Part shown: one piece after another, positions 14,930 through 23,887 of the stretch
Layout of the letters: each line of letters begins with the position of its first letter
Numbering within the stretch: position 1 is the stretch's first letter
DNA from: an uncultured Clostridia bacterium
GTDB lineage: Bacteria > Bacillota > Clostridia > Peptostreptococcales > Anaerovoracaceae
Assembly: GCA_938009115.1 (NCBI GenBank)
Contig: CALLHZ010000037.1
Span: 25,873 to 89,872 of the forward strand
Direction: 5' to 3'
DNA length: 64,000 nt
The notes under the pieces: model-generated
Seen by the model: the letters and a program-made list of their open reading frames with translations, nothing else
Database searches by the model: none
Told to the model about the DNA's origin: nothing
Made by a program: the position numbers and the translations under genes

Positions 14930-15298
14930 ATGAAGACGATAGAAGATCTCCAGAAGATCAGAGAAGAAATGCAGTCAAAAATCAGCCTCCGCAAAGACGA
15001 GGGGGACAGCATCCGAGTCGTGGTCGGTATGGCTACCTGCGGGATCGCCGCAGGCGCGCGGCCGGTTTTGGAGGCCCTGGTCAACGAAGTGGGCCGCAGA
15101 CAGCTCAAAAACGTAGTCGTCACCCAGACCGGGTGTATCGGCGTATGCCGCCTTGAGCCCATCGTCGAAGTATATGAAAAAGACAAAGAGAAGGTCACTT
15201 ACGTTAAAATGGATGCGGAAATGGCCCGGACCGTGGTGAGTGAGCATCTGGTCAACGGCAGGGTGGTACAGGCTTGGACCATCGGCGCTTCGGAATAA
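14930..15298 (+). CDS. hydD: HydD, thioredoxin-fold ferredoxin-like subunit
   Basis: A 122-aa thioredoxin-like [2Fe-2S]-family protein. Only three of the four usual cysteines are present: one in MATCGIAAGARP and two in TGCIGVCRLEP. The partner of the first (CxxxxC in HydB: CGGTGC) is alanine/glycine, so a normal [2Fe-2S] cluster is doubtful. It matches the small HydD subunit seen in Acetobacterium-type complexes. It lies 12 nt before hydB, whose N-terminus carries a complete version of the same domain. Confidence 0.85.
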   Translation: MKTIEDLQKIREEMQSKISLRKDEGDSIRVVVGMATCGIAAGARPVLEALVNEVGRRQLKNVVVTQTGCIGVCRLEPIVEVYEKDKEKVTYVKMDAEMARTVVSEHLVNGRVVQAWTIGASE

Positions 15299-15310
15299 GG
15301 AGGTTACAGG

Positions 15311-17104
15311 ATGAATTTTGTTAGATCGCATGTTCTGGTCTGCGGAGGAACCGGCTGTACTGCCTCCAAGAGCCCGGAAATCATTGCTGAATTCAATGCG
15401 CAGCTGAAAAACAACGGACTGGACAGCGAGGTCCGCGTGGTGCAGACCGGCTGCTTCGGACTTTGTGCCCTGGGCCCCATCGTGGTGGTTTATCCCGAAG
15501 GCACTTATTATTCCCAGATCAAAGTGGAAGATGTCAAGACCATCGTGGAAGAGCATCTGCTCAAGGGCCGGATCGTTGATAAGCTCCTATTCAAGGAAGT
15601 CGATGCCCACGGCGTGGAACAGTCGCTGAACAACACGGAGTTTTATCAAAAGCAGCACCGCATCGCTCTGCGCAACTGCGGCGTCATCAATCCCGAAGAG
15701 ATCGACGAAGCTATCGCGTTTGACGCATACAAAGCACTGGGCACCTGCCTTACAGAGAAGACGCCCCAGGAAGTCATTGAGATCATTACCGCTTCCGGGC
15801 TTCGCGGCAGAGGCGGCGCAGGCTTCCCCACCGGGATCAAGTGGAAATTTGCCGCAGCGTCCCCGGGTCCTGTCAAATATGTCTGCTGCAACGCTGACGA
15901 AGGAGACCCCGGCGCGTTCATGGACCGTTCCGTTCTGGAAGGCGATCCCCACGCCGTGCTGGAGGCCATGGCCATCGCAGGATATGCCATCGGCGCCAGC
16001 CAGGGCTACATCTATATCCGTGCGGAATATCCTCTGGCCGTCAGAAGGCTGAAGATCGCCATCCAGCAGGCCAAGGAATACGGCGTGATCGGTAAAAATA
16101 TTTTGGGTACCGGGTTTGACTTCGATCTGGAGATCCGTCTGGGGGCCGGCGCCTTCGTATGCGGCGAGGAAACCGCTTTGATGACCTCCATCGAAGGGCA
16201 CAGAGGCGAACCTCGTCCCCGGCCGCCTTTCCCCGCAGTCAAAGGTCTCTTCCAGAAGCCTACGATCCTGAACAATGTGGAAACTTATGCCAATATAGCC
16301 TGGATCATCAATCACGGTCCGGAAGCTTTCAATTGTATGGGCACGGAAAAATCCAAGGGTACAAAAGTATTTGCTCTGGGCGGCAAGATCAAAAATACCG
16401 GTCTGGTGGAGATCCCCATGGGCACCACGCTCCGCGAAGTCGTGGAAGACATCGGCGGCGGCTGTCCCGACGGCAAAAAATTCAAAGCGGCACAGACCGG
16501 CGGTCCTTCCGGCGGCTGTATCCCCGCATCTCTCATCGACACGCCTCTGGATTACGAGAGCATGGCGGCCATCGGTTCCATCATCGGCTCCGGCGGACTG
16601 ATCGTCATGGACGAAGACAACTGCATGGTGGACATCGCGAAATTCTTCCTGCAGTTCACCATGGACGAATCCTGCGGCAAGTGCTCGCCCTGCCGGATCG
16701 GCACAAAGAGAATGTATGAGATCCTGGACAAAATCAGCCAGGGAAGAGCCACACTGGAAGACCTGGATATCCTGGAAGAACTGGCTCTGCACGTCAAAGA
16801 AAACTCGCTCTGCGGTCTGGGCCAGACGGCGCCGAATCCGGTCCTGTCCACCCTTCGTTACTTCCGCGACGAATACGAAGCTCACGTGGTGGAAAAAAGA
16901 TGCCCCGCCGGCGTGTGCAAAGGTCTGATCCAGTATAAGATCCTGGCCGACAAGTGCATCGGATGCACAGCCTGCGCCAGAGTCTGTCCGGTAGATGCCA
17001 TCAGCGGCAAGGTCAAGGAAGTCCATTCCATCGACCCGTCTTTGTGCATCAAATGTGGTTCGTGTATCGCAGCCTGCAAGTTCGGTGCAATCATCGTAGA
17101 ATAG
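15311..17104 (+). CDS. hydB: Bifurcating hydrogenase subunit B (NADH/FMN, NuoF-like)
   Basis: A 597-aa flavin subunit. Residues 1-110 are a [2Fe-2S] thioredoxin-like domain (CGGTGC, TGCFGLC). The NuoF core follows with the NADH/FMN glycine loop GLRGRGGAGFPTGIKW, CNADEGDPGAFMDR, GAGAFVCGEETALM, and the [4Fe-4S] site ESCGKCSPCRIGTKRM. The C-terminus carries two ferredoxin sites (CIGCTACARVC and CIKCGSCIAAC). This domain order is that of HydB of NAD- and ferredoxin-dependent bifurcating hydrogenases. It should hold the FMN at which NAD(H) reacts. Confidence 0.95.
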   Translation: MNFVRSHVLVCGGTGCTASKSPEIIAEFNAQLKNNGLDSEVRVVQTGCFGLCALGPIVVVYPEGTYYSQIKVEDVKTIVEEHLLKGRIVDKLLFKEVDAHGVEQSLNNTEFYQKQHRIALRNCGVINPEEIDEAIAFDAYKALGTCLTEKTPQEVIEIITASGLRGRGGAGFPTGIKWKFAAASPGPVKYVCCNADEGDPGAFMDRSVLEGDPHAVLEAMAIAGYAIGASQGYIYIRAEYPLAVRRLKIAIQQAKEYGVIGKNILGTGFDFDLEIRLGAGAFVCGEETALMTSIEGHRGEPRPRPPFPAVKGLFQKPTILNNVETYANIAWIINHGPEAFNCMGTEKSKGTKVFALGGKIKNTGLVEIPMGTTLREVVEDIGGGCPDGKKFKAAQTGGPSGGCIPASLIDTPLDYESMAAIGSIIGSGGLIVMDEDNCMVDIAKFFLQFTMDESCGKCSPCRIGTKRMYEILDKISQGRATLEDLDILEELALHVKENSLCGLGQTAPNPVLSTLRYFRDEYEAHVVEKRCPAGVCKGLIQYKILADKCIGCTACARVCPVDAISGKVKEVHSIDPSLCIKCGSCIAACKFGAIIVE

Positions 17105-17122
17105 GCGGAAGGAGAAATATCA

Positions 17123-18898
17123 ATGAGTACTGTTAAAGTAAAAGTTAACGGCATGCAGATCGAATGTCCGTCTGACGCCACCGTATTGGAAGCTGCGCGT
17201 CTGGCCGGATTTCGGATCCCCACGCTGTGCTATCTGAAAGAGATCAACGCCATCGGCGCCTGCAGGATGTGCCTTACCGAAGTCAAGGGCGCCAAAGGGC
17301 TCGTGGCTGCCTGTGTCTATCCTGTAGCCGAAGGCATGGAAATCAACACGAATTCCCAGAAGGCCTATGACGCCCGCAAGCGCACTCTGGAGCTGATCCT
17401 GTCAAACCACAGGATGGAATGCCTTACCTGCGTGCGTAATCAGAGCTGTGAGCTTCAGGCCCTGGCCGAAGAATACGGCATCGAGGAAGTCCGTTTCGGC
17501 ACGCCCAAGGAAATGCAGCCCGACATCGAGCAGTCCACGCCCCATTTGATCCGCGACAACTCCAAGTGCATCCTCTGCCGCCGCTGTGTGGCTGTCTGCA
17601 AACAGCAGCAGCACGCCGCTGTCATCGGTCCCAACGACCGGGGCTTCAGCACCCACATCGGATCGGCCTTCGACAGAGGTCTTGGCGAGGTGGCCTGTAT
17701 CAACTGCGGGCAGTGCATCAACGTCTGTCCCACCGGCGCGCTGACAGAAGTGGATTCCACCGCCAAGGTATGGGCGGCCCTGAACGATCCCAAAAAGCAC
17801 GTCGTCGTCGGCACGGCGCCGGCTGTCCGGGCCACGCTGGGCGAAGAATTCGGCGATCCCATCGGAACCAATGTCCAGGGCAAGATGGTCGCAGCGCTGC
17901 ACCGCCTGGGCTTTGACGGCGTCTTCGACGTGGATGTAACCGCCGATCTCACCATTCTGGAAGAAGGAACAGAATTTATCCACCGCCTGCAGAACGGCGG
18001 CACGCTGCCCCTGATCACCTCCTGCTCCCCCGGCTGGATCCGGTTCTGCGAGCAGTATTATCCCGAATTCATTCCCAACCTCTCTTCCTGCAAGAGCCCG
18101 CAGCAGATGTTCGGCGCCATGATGAAGAGTTATTATGCCGAAAAGCTGGGTCTGAACCCCGAAGATGTTTTCGTGGTTACGGTCATGCCCTGCACAGCTA
18201 AGAAATTCGAGATCAGAAGAGAAGACCAGTCTTCCGTGAACGGATTGTGGGACATGGACGAGACCATCACCACTCGTGAGCTGGCCAGAATGATCCGGAA
18301 GGCCGGCATGGATTGGGCTCAGCTGCCCGAAGAGGATTTCGATCCCGATTTCGGCGAATTCTCCGGCGCGGCAGTCATTTTCGGCGCGTCCGGCGGCGTC
18401 ATGGAAGCTGCCCTGCGTACCGTGGTGGAGATCCTTACGGAAAAAGAGCTGCCGAAGCTTGATTTCGTGGATGTCCGCGGTATCGAAGGCATCAAGGAGG
18501 CCAGCTACGATGTAGCCGGCACCCTCGTCAAGGTCGCTGTGGCCAGCGGCATGGAAAATGCATCCAGATTGCTGGACAAGATCAAAGCCGGCGAAGCCGA
18601 ATATCATTTCGTGGAGATCATGGGATGCCCCGGCGGCTGCATCAACGGCGGCGGCCAGCCGATCCAGCCCGGCAGTGTCCGCAACTTTGTGGACATCCAG
18701 ACCCTGCGGGCCGGCGCGCTGTATTCTGAGGACGCGCTCATGAAAATGCGCAAGAGCCATGAAGTGCCTCTCATTAAGAAAATCTACAGCGAGTATCTGG
18801 GTGAGCCGGGAAGTCACCGGTCTCACGAACTGCTCCACACCAGTTACAAGGCGACACCCAAGTATCCCGGCCTGGAAGCAGACAAGAAAAAGAATTGA
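17123..18898 (+). CDS. hydA: Bifurcating [FeFe]-hydrogenase subunit A
   Basis: A 591-aa catalytic subunit. In order: a [2Fe-2S] ferredoxin domain (CYLKEINAIGACRMC), a His-Cys [4Fe-4S] site (HRMECLTCVRNQSC), two [4Fe-4S] sites (CILCRRCVAVC, CINCGQCINVC) and the H-cluster domain. L1 is TSCSPGW (residues 299-305), L2 MPCTAKKFE (C357) and L3 GCPGGCINGGGQP (C502, C506). A small-subunit-like tail ends the protein (KIYSEYLGEPGS). L1 has Ser beside one Cys rather than the Cys pair of monomeric enzymes. It makes or oxidises H2 with HydBC. The maturases HydEFG are not in the window. Confidence 0.96.
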   Translation: MSTVKVKVNGMQIECPSDATVLEAARLAGFRIPTLCYLKEINAIGACRMCLTEVKGAKGLVAACVYPVAEGMEINTNSQKAYDARKRTLELILSNHRMECLTCVRNQSCELQALAEEYGIEEVRFGTPKEMQPDIEQSTPHLIRDNSKCILCRRCVAVCKQQQHAAVIGPNDRGFSTHIGSAFDRGLGEVACINCGQCINVCPTGALTEVDSTAKVWAALNDPKKHVVVGTAPAVRATLGEEFGDPIGTNVQGKMVAALHRLGFDGVFDVDVTADLTILEEGTEFIHRLQNGGTLPLITSCSPGWIRFCEQYYPEFIPNLSSCKSPQQMFGAMMKSYYAEKLGLNPEDVFVVTVMPCTAKKFEIRREDQSSVNGLWDMDETITTRELARMIRKAGMDWAQLPEEDFDPDFGEFSGAAVIFGASGGVMEAALRTVVEILTEKELPKLDFVDVRGIEGIKEASYDVAGTLVKVAVASGMENASRLLDKIKAGEAEYHFVEIMGCPGGCINGGGQPIQPGSVRNFVDIQTLRAGALYSEDALMKMRKSHEVPLIKKIYSEYLGEPGSHRSHELLHTSYKATPKYPGLEADKKKN

Positions 18899-18918
18899 TC
18901 CGAAAACGGATCGAAAGC

Positions 18919-18948
18919 AAGGGACGCTCCCAGGAGCGTCCCTTTGTT
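18919..18948 (+). terminator. Intrinsic terminator of the hyd operon
   Basis: The arms AAGGGACGCTCC and GGAGCGTCCCTTT form a 12-bp stem with a tiny loop 20 nt after hydA, running into tttgttc. Confidence 0.9.
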
Positions 18949-18950
18949 CA

Positions 18951-18979
18951 TTGACAGCCGGATCGGGGGCCGTTAGGAT
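18951..18979 (+). promoter_or_regulatory. Predicted promoter of the racemase-family gene
   Basis: A perfect TTGACA (18951-18956), 17-nt spacer and TAGGAT (18974-18979) lie directly after the hyd terminator and 27 nt before the next start codon. Confidence 0.7.
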
Positions 18980-19005
18980 GAAACTAAAAACAGGAGGGAT
19001 ATAGA

Positions 19006-19686
19006 ATGAAACTTGCCGTGATCGCGGGAACCAGGACCGACACCCAACTGGGCGTGACATATGTGAAAAGTCAGGGACACGAGGCTCTGGGGCGCCCGTG
19101 CAGCGAGGATGCCACCCAGCAGCTGGATATGCAGCTGCATCATCCAAAAGAGCTGGCCGACAGGGTGGTGGATCTGGCTGTTGAAATGCTTGAGGACGGG
19201 GCGGAGGCTGTCTACATATACTGCAATTCCCTTTCCACAGCCATCGACTTGGAAAGTGTCCGTCGCCGGATCCCGGCGCCGGTGATGACGCCGCTGGATG
19301 TCTACGCGGAATGCGCCCGCCTGTATAAGCACATTTTTGTGATCGCCGCCAACTGTCAGGCGCTGGCGGGGATCGAACGGGTCATCAAAAAACATAATCC
19401 GGACAGCTGGCTGTCCGGCGCGGCGCTTCAGGCACTGGTCTATCAGATCGAAGAACTGCTGCCGCCCGAAGAGATCACGGAAGATTTGGGGATGCGGGAA
19501 TTTCTCCGCTGCTTCACTGCGATGAAAGCGGAGGTCCTGATCCTGGGCTGCACGCATTTCCCTTATATCTATGAGCAAATCAAAAACGCAGTCTCAGTCC
19601 CGATCATCGATCCGGGCCGGAGGATGCTGGAGCTCCTGGCAGACATATTGCGTCAAGAGCGCCCGGCGGGACCTCCGAGGGATTGA
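19006..19686 (+). CDS. Aspartate/glutamate racemase-family protein
   Basis: A 226-aa protein of the cofactor-independent Asp/Glu/hydantoin racemase fold. The two catalytic cysteines are visible in IYCNSLST and LILGCTHFPY. The N-terminal loop is VIAGTRTDTQLG instead of the TPIGVFDSG loop of MurI, so it is not clearly glutamate racemase, and the substrate is open. caggaggga precedes ATG 19006. The last 28 codons run antisense over the birA 3' end. Confidence 0.82.
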   Translation: MKLAVIAGTRTDTQLGVTYVKSQGHEALGRPCSEDATQQLDMQLHHPKELADRVVDLAVEMLEDGAEAVYIYCNSLSTAIDLESVRRRIPAPVMTPLDVYAECARLYKHIFVIAANCQALAGIERVIKKHNPDSWLSGAALQALVYQIEELLPPEEITEDLGMREFLRCFTAMKAEVLILGCTHFPYIYEQIKNAVSVPIIDPGRRMLELLADILRQERPAGPPRD

Positions 19687-20275
19687 TCAGGCGGGCCCGA
19701 TAAAGGGCGAACTCCTCAGCGCTTTCCTCTGTGGCGCCCATTTCCTGAAGCTTTTCCAGCAGTGCGGCGGTGAGACTTTTTTTCAGCTGCGTCACCGCTT
19801 GCACCGGCATGGCGTTTTGTTCCGTTGGAGAAAGCAAAGCGCCGGCCCGGTCCCGGATGTCTTCCGGGTACCCCCCCGGCGGCTCAGTCAGGTTGATGCC
19901 TACGCCTACGATCACGGCGCCGGGCCGTCCGGCGTCATCCACAACAGCCTCAGCCAGGATCCCGGCGATTTTTCGGCCGTGCAGCAGCAGGTCGTTGACC
20001 CATTTGACCTTTACAGCTACACCGGCCACGTCCTCGATGACCTTCATCACCAAAGCGGCTGTCCGGATGGTCAGGCGGTCGATGTCCCGATAGGGCAGCA
20101 GGATGCTCAGGTAGATGCCCCTGCCTTTTGGAGAATGGAAATGGTGGCCATAGCGTCCCCGGCCGTGGGTCTGGGCCTCTGCCGTCACCGCATCACCGAA
20201 TACGGCGGTTTTATCCCGGTAATAATCTTTCAGCACATCCTGGGTCGAGGGGATCTCGTCGAACTGAAACAGCAT
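19604..20275 (-). CDS. birA: Biotin-[acetyl-CoA-carboxylase] ligase, shortened
   Basis: Biotin protein ligase catalytic domain, 223 aa, the only minus-strand gene. It has STQD, the biotinyl-AMP loop GRGRYGHHF, and KWVNDLLLHGRKIAGIL. There is no N-terminal helix-turn-helix, so it should not repress transcription. After about residue 195 (FALYRARL), where the SH3-like C-terminal domain normally starts, there is only a short Pro/Gly-rich tail encoded antisense to the racemase gene. The final Arg of the GRGRxGR loop is His. Activity is likely but not certain. A good ribosome site (aaaggagg) precedes ATG 20275. Confidence 0.85.
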   Translation of the reverse strand: MLFQFDEIPSTQDVLKDYYRDKTAVFGDAVTAEAQTHGRGRYGHHFHSPKGRGIYLSILLPYRDIDRLTIRTAALVMKVIEDVAGVAVKVKWVNDLLLHGRKIAGILAEAVVDDAGRPGAVIVGVGINLTEPPGGYPEDIRDRAGALLSPTEQNAMPVQAVTQLKKSLTAALLEKLQEMGATEESAEEFALYRARLINPSEVPPGALDAICLPGAPASSGPDR

Positions 20276-20302
20276 GAGCGCCTCCTTTGGTCAAAATCGG
20301 AC

Positions 20303-20331
20303 TGGTCATTTATCTTCTGTCAGTATATAAT
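20303..20331 (+). promoter_or_regulatory. Predicted promoter of the EamA transporter gene
   Basis: TGGTCA (20303-20308), 17 nt and TATAAT (20326-20331) lie in the gap between divergent birA and the transporter gene. Confidence 0.6.
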
Positions 20332-20358
20332 ATTACAATTACAAACAGGAGATTTTTT

Positions 20359-21279
20359 ATGGAAAAAAAGAGAATATTGGGCAATTTGATGCTGCTGCTC
20401 ACGGCGCTGATCTGGGGACTGTCTTTCGTTTTTCAGCGGGTGGGCATGGACCACATCGAACCTTTGACCTTCGGCTCGGCCCGTTCCGTACTGGCCGCCA
20501 TGGCGCTGGGCCTCCTTGTGTGGTTCACTGACAGGAGAAAAAAGCGGCTGGGGCTCGAAGAAAAGCGGAGTCCGCAGGAAATAGCCGACCACCGCAGGAA
20601 TACGCTTCGGGGAGGGGTGTTTTGCGGAGTGTTTCTGACGCTGGCCGCATCCTTCCAGCAGATGGGCATCGTTTATACCACAGCGGGCAAGACAGGCTTC
20701 ATCACGGCGCTGTATATCGTTTTTGTTCCGGTGATCGGTTGGCTTTTTCTGAAGAAGCGCATCACCTGGCTCATCGGCGTGGGTGTGGTCCTGGCGACTG
20801 TCGGGATGTATTTTCTTTCCATCGGAGAGGAATTTGTTTTGACTAAGGGCGATACGCTGGTTTTTATCTGCGCGATCTTTTTTGCCCTCCATATCCTGAG
20901 CTGCGACCATTTCGTCCAGATCGCCGATCCATTGAAGATGTCCATGATCCAGTTTATCGTGTGCGCGATACTTACGGGCTTGGCGGCTTTCGCCTTTGAG
21001 GCGCCCACGACGGCCAAGCTGGCCGCCGCGGCGATCCCCATTCTATACTCCGGCATATTTTCCGGGGGTGTGGGATATACGCTGCAGATGGTGGCACAGA
21101 AGTTCACCGATCCGACCGTGGCCTCCCTGTTGCTGAGCCTCGAGGCAGTCTTCGGCGTTCTGGGCGGCTGGCTCCTGTTGAATGAAGTGATGACGCCCAG
21201 GGAAGTGCTGGGCTGTGCCGTGGTCTTTGCGGCCATCATCCTGGTGCAGATCCCCCTGCCCGAAAAGAAACGAGGATAG
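20359..21279 (+). CDS. EamA/DMT-family transporter
   Basis: A 306-aa inner-membrane transporter with two EamA repeats and about ten helices. The first repeat starts LLLTALIWGLSFVFQRVGMD; the second ends with LLLSLEAVFGVLGGWLLLNE and the usual REVLGCAVVFAAIILVQ. ATG 20359 follows aacaggag; in-frame codons from 20287 overlap the promoter region and are not used. The substrate (often amino acids or metabolites) cannot be told. Confidence 0.9.
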   Translation: MEKKRILGNLMLLLTALIWGLSFVFQRVGMDHIEPLTFGSARSVLAAMALGLLVWFTDRRKKRLGLEEKRSPQEIADHRRNTLRGGVFCGVFLTLAASFQQMGIVYTTAGKTGFITALYIVFVPVIGWLFLKKRITWLIGVGVVLATVGMYFLSIGEEFVLTKGDTLVFICAIFFALHILSCDHFVQIADPLKMSMIQFIVCAILTGLAAFAFEAPTTAKLAAAAIPILYSGIFSGGVGYTLQMVAQKFTDPTVASLLLSLEAVFGVLGGWLLLNEVMTPREVLGCAVVFAAIILVQIPLPEKKRG

Positions 21280-21282
21280 TCA

Positions 21283-21915
21283 TTGAAGTTTATATTCGTG
21301 CGTCATCCTGAGACGGAGGCGCTGGTTCACAGGATCATATACGGCCAAACGCACTCTCCTTACACGGAAAAAGGCAAAAAGAGCGTGGATTGGGTAAAAG
21401 CGGAGCTGGCTTCGGAAAAAATTTCCGCGATTTATTCCAGCCCGATGGAAAGGACCCGCACTTTGGCTGACGCCATCGCTTCAGCTCACCGGGGCATTTC
21501 CGTGCAGCCTGACGAGAGGATCAAGGAAATGGCTGTGGGCATATTCGAACAGATGTCGGTCACGGATGCCGAAGCGGCTCATCCGGAGCATCTGCGTCCG
21601 TTCCTGGACGATTTCGGCAACTACCGGGCGCCGGGAAGTGAACTCTTTTCAGAGGTCAAAAGCCGTGTGTCCGATTTTCTAAAGGAAGTCATCCACAAGG
21701 AAGACAGCGCAGGAAAGGAGGAGTATCCTGAGAGACCCATTGTTGTGGTCTCTCACTCCATGGCCATCCGCGGCGCGCTGGCGTTTTTGTTCGACGTCAG
21801 TCTTTCTGACCTGTGGCATATCCGGATCAATCCGGCGGCCATCATCAAAGTTCAGTACCGGGACGGATTTGCCATTCTGGATGGAATGAAAGATCCTCAC
21901 GATATCATCGCATAG
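21283..21915 (+). CDS. Histidine-phosphatase (phosphoglycerate-mutase-like) protein
   Basis: A 210-aa member of the histidine phosphatase superfamily. The active-site motif reads VRHPETEAL (usually RHGET), so the catalytic His and Glu are kept but Gly is Pro. Further motifs are IYSSPMERTRTLA and the second histidine in VVSHSMAIRG. It starts at TTG 21283, 3 nt after the transporter stop, behind acgagga. The substrate is unknown; relatives include alpha-ribazole phosphatase (CobC) and broad phosphatases. Confidence 0.82.
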   Translation: MKFIFVRHPETEALVHRIIYGQTHSPYTEKGKKSVDWVKAELASEKISAIYSSPMERTRTLADAIASAHRGISVQPDERIKEMAVGIFEQMSVTDAEAAHPEHLRPFLDDFGNYRAPGSELFSEVKSRVSDFLKEVIHKEDSAGKEEYPERPIVVVSHSMAIRGALAFLFDVSLSDLWHIRINPAAIIKVQYRDGFAILDGMKDPHDIIA

Positions 21916-21952
21916 GACCGGTTCCCATTCGAGCCGGCAGAAGGAGCAGATC

Positions 21953-23887
21953 ATGGAAAAGAAAAAGACATTCTACATCTCCACACCGATTTATTATCCC
22001 AGCGACAATCTTCATATCGGGCATACGTACTGCACGGTCATGGCCGACGCCATGGCCCGGTTCAAACGTCTGGCCGGCTACGATGTGATGTTTCTGACCG
22101 GCACTGACGAGCACGGCCAGAAGATCCAGAAAAAGGCGGAGGCCAAAGGCGTGACGCCCATCGCTTACGTGGACGCCATCGTGGAAAACATCCTTGCGCT
22201 GTGGAAGACCATGGAGATCTCCTACGACGATTTTATCCGTACCACGGAGCCCCGCCACGAAAAGCGGGTCCAGGAGATCTTCCTCAAGATGTACGAAAAA
22301 GGCGACATCTACAAGTCGGAATACGAGGGCTGGTACTGTACGCCCTGCGAAGCGTTCTGGACGGAAAACCAATTGAACGACGGACTTTGTCCGGATTGCG
22401 GCCGGCCTGTGGAGAAAGCCAAGGAAGAAGCCTATTTCTTCCGCCTTTCCAAGTATGCCGACCGGTTGGTGGAACTGTTCAAAACGACAGATTTCCTGCA
22501 GCCGGAAACCAGAGTCAACGAAATGCTGGCCTTTATCGATCAGGGGCTGGAGGATCTGTGCATTTCCAGAAGCAGCTTCGACTGGGGCATTCCGGTGCCC
22601 ATCGACGACAAGCATGTGATTTATGTATGGCTGGATGCGCTTTCCAATTATGTGACGGCCCTGGGATTTCCCGAATTGCCCGGCGAGAGCATGGAAAAGT
22701 ACGAAAAGTACTGGCCCTGCGATGTGCATTTGGTAGGCAAGGAGATCGTCCGTTTCCACGCGATCATCTGGCCGGCCATGCTCATGTCCATCGACGCGCC
22801 GTTGCCCAAGCATGTGCTCGGACATGGCTGGATCCTTCTGGAGGGTGGCAAGATGTCCAAATCCAGAGGCAATATCGTGGATCCCGTCAAGCTCATTGAG
22901 CGCTACGGCGTGGATGCCCTCAAGTATTTCCTTCTCAGGGAGTACACGTTCGGCCAGGACGGCTTGTTCACCAACGAAGTGATGCTCAACCGGTTGAATT
23001 ACGACCTTGCCAATGACCTGGGCAATCTTTTGTCCCGGACCGTTTCCATGATCGAAAAATATAACCGCAGCCAGGTCCCGCCCGCAGGGCCCTGCGAAGG
23101 ACCGGACCAGGCACTTAAAGATCTGGCTTCAGGCTGCCATGCCCGCGTAGCCGAGCATATGGATCAATTCCGCTTCAATTTAGCTTTGGAAGAGATCTGG
23201 GTGCTGATCCGCCGGACGAACAAGTATATCGACGAGACGGCGCCCTGGATCCTTGCCAGGGAAGAGGCCTCCAAAGCCAGACTGGACACGGTGCTCCACA
23301 ATCTGGCGGAAGCGCTGCGCATCGTATCGATCCTGATTTATCCCTTTATGCACACCACGGCAACGGAGATCCGCAGCCAGCTGGGCCTCTGGTACGCAGA
23401 GCCGGAGTGGAAGGATGCCGCAGTCTTCGATACTATGGCAGGAGAGATCGTCAAGAAAGGAAAAGCCATCTTCCCCCGCCTGGATATCGAGGAAGAGATC
23501 GCGGCGCTGGAAGCCATGAAAGAAGGAGGAGCGGAGCCGGAGGACTTGCCGCCGGAGATCCCCTACAAAGATGCCATCGATTTTGCGGATTTCGAAAAGA
23601 TCGATCTTCGGACCGGCGTCGTCCTTTCGGCGGAAAAGCATCCCGACGCGGACAAGCTTCTGATCTTCCAGATCCGCATGGGCCGCGAGGTCCGGCAGAT
23701 CATCTCCGGCGTAGCCGAGAGCTACAAGCCCGAGGACTGCGTCGGACAGCCGGTGATCGTGGTGGCCAATCTGAAGCCCCGGAAGTTCAGAGGGCAGGAG
23801 TCCAACGGCATGCTGCTGTTTGCCAACGACCGTGATAAATTTACGTTTGCTTTTACAAACGCCAGGGACGGAGAGGTCGTCAGTTGA
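21953..23887 (+). CDS. metG: Methionyl-tRNA synthetase
   Basis: Charges tRNA-Met. The 644-aa protein has the class I signature PSDNLHIGHTY (HIGH) near the N-terminus, a zinc knuckle (CTPCEAFWTE, LCPDCGRP), the KMSKSRGN loop, and a C-terminal OB-fold tRNA-binding domain (FEKIDLRTGVVL, LKPRKFRGQESNGM). This is the usual bacterial two-part form. It is coupled to tatD by a TGATG overlap, a common Bacillota linkage. No T-box leader is seen upstream. Confidence 0.96.
   Translation: MEKKKTFYISTPIYYPSDNLHIGHTYCTVMADAMARFKRLAGYDVMFLTGTDEHGQKIQKKAEAKGVTPIAYVDAIVENILALWKTMEISYDDFIRTTEPRHEKRVQEIFLKMYEKGDIYKSEYEGWYCTPCEAFWTENQLNDGLCPDCGRPVEKAKEEAYFFRLSKYADRLVELFKTTDFLQPETRVNEMLAFIDQGLEDLCISRSSFDWGIPVPIDDKHVIYVWLDALSNYVTALGFPELPGESMEKYEKYWPCDVHLVGKEIVRFHAIIWPAMLMSIDAPLPKHVLGHGWILLEGGKMSKSRGNIVDPVKLIERYGVDALKYFLLREYTFGQDGLFTNEVMLNRLNYDLANDLGNLLSRTVSMIEKYNRSQVPPAGPCEGPDQALKDLASGCHARVAEHMDQFRFNLALEEIWVLIRRTNKYIDETAPWILAREEASKARLDTVLHNLAEALRIVSILIYPFMHTTATEIRSQLGLWYAEPEWKDAAVFDTMAGEIVKKGKAIFPRLDIEEEIAALEAMKEGGAEPEDLPPEIPYKDAIDFADFEKIDLRTGVVLSAEKHPDADKLLIFQIRMGREVRQIISGVAESYKPEDCVGQPVIVVANLKPRKFRGQESNGMLLFANDRDKFTFAFTNARDGEVVS

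Noticed and set aside
15587..17026. A 479-codon open frame on the minus strand opposite hydB
   Set aside because: It lies entirely inside a gene with intact NuoF and ferredoxin motifs, has no family motif, and reflects codon bias in G+C-rich coding sequence. The same holds for the long minus frames opposite lysS, the EF-G-like gene, metG and the antiporter genes.
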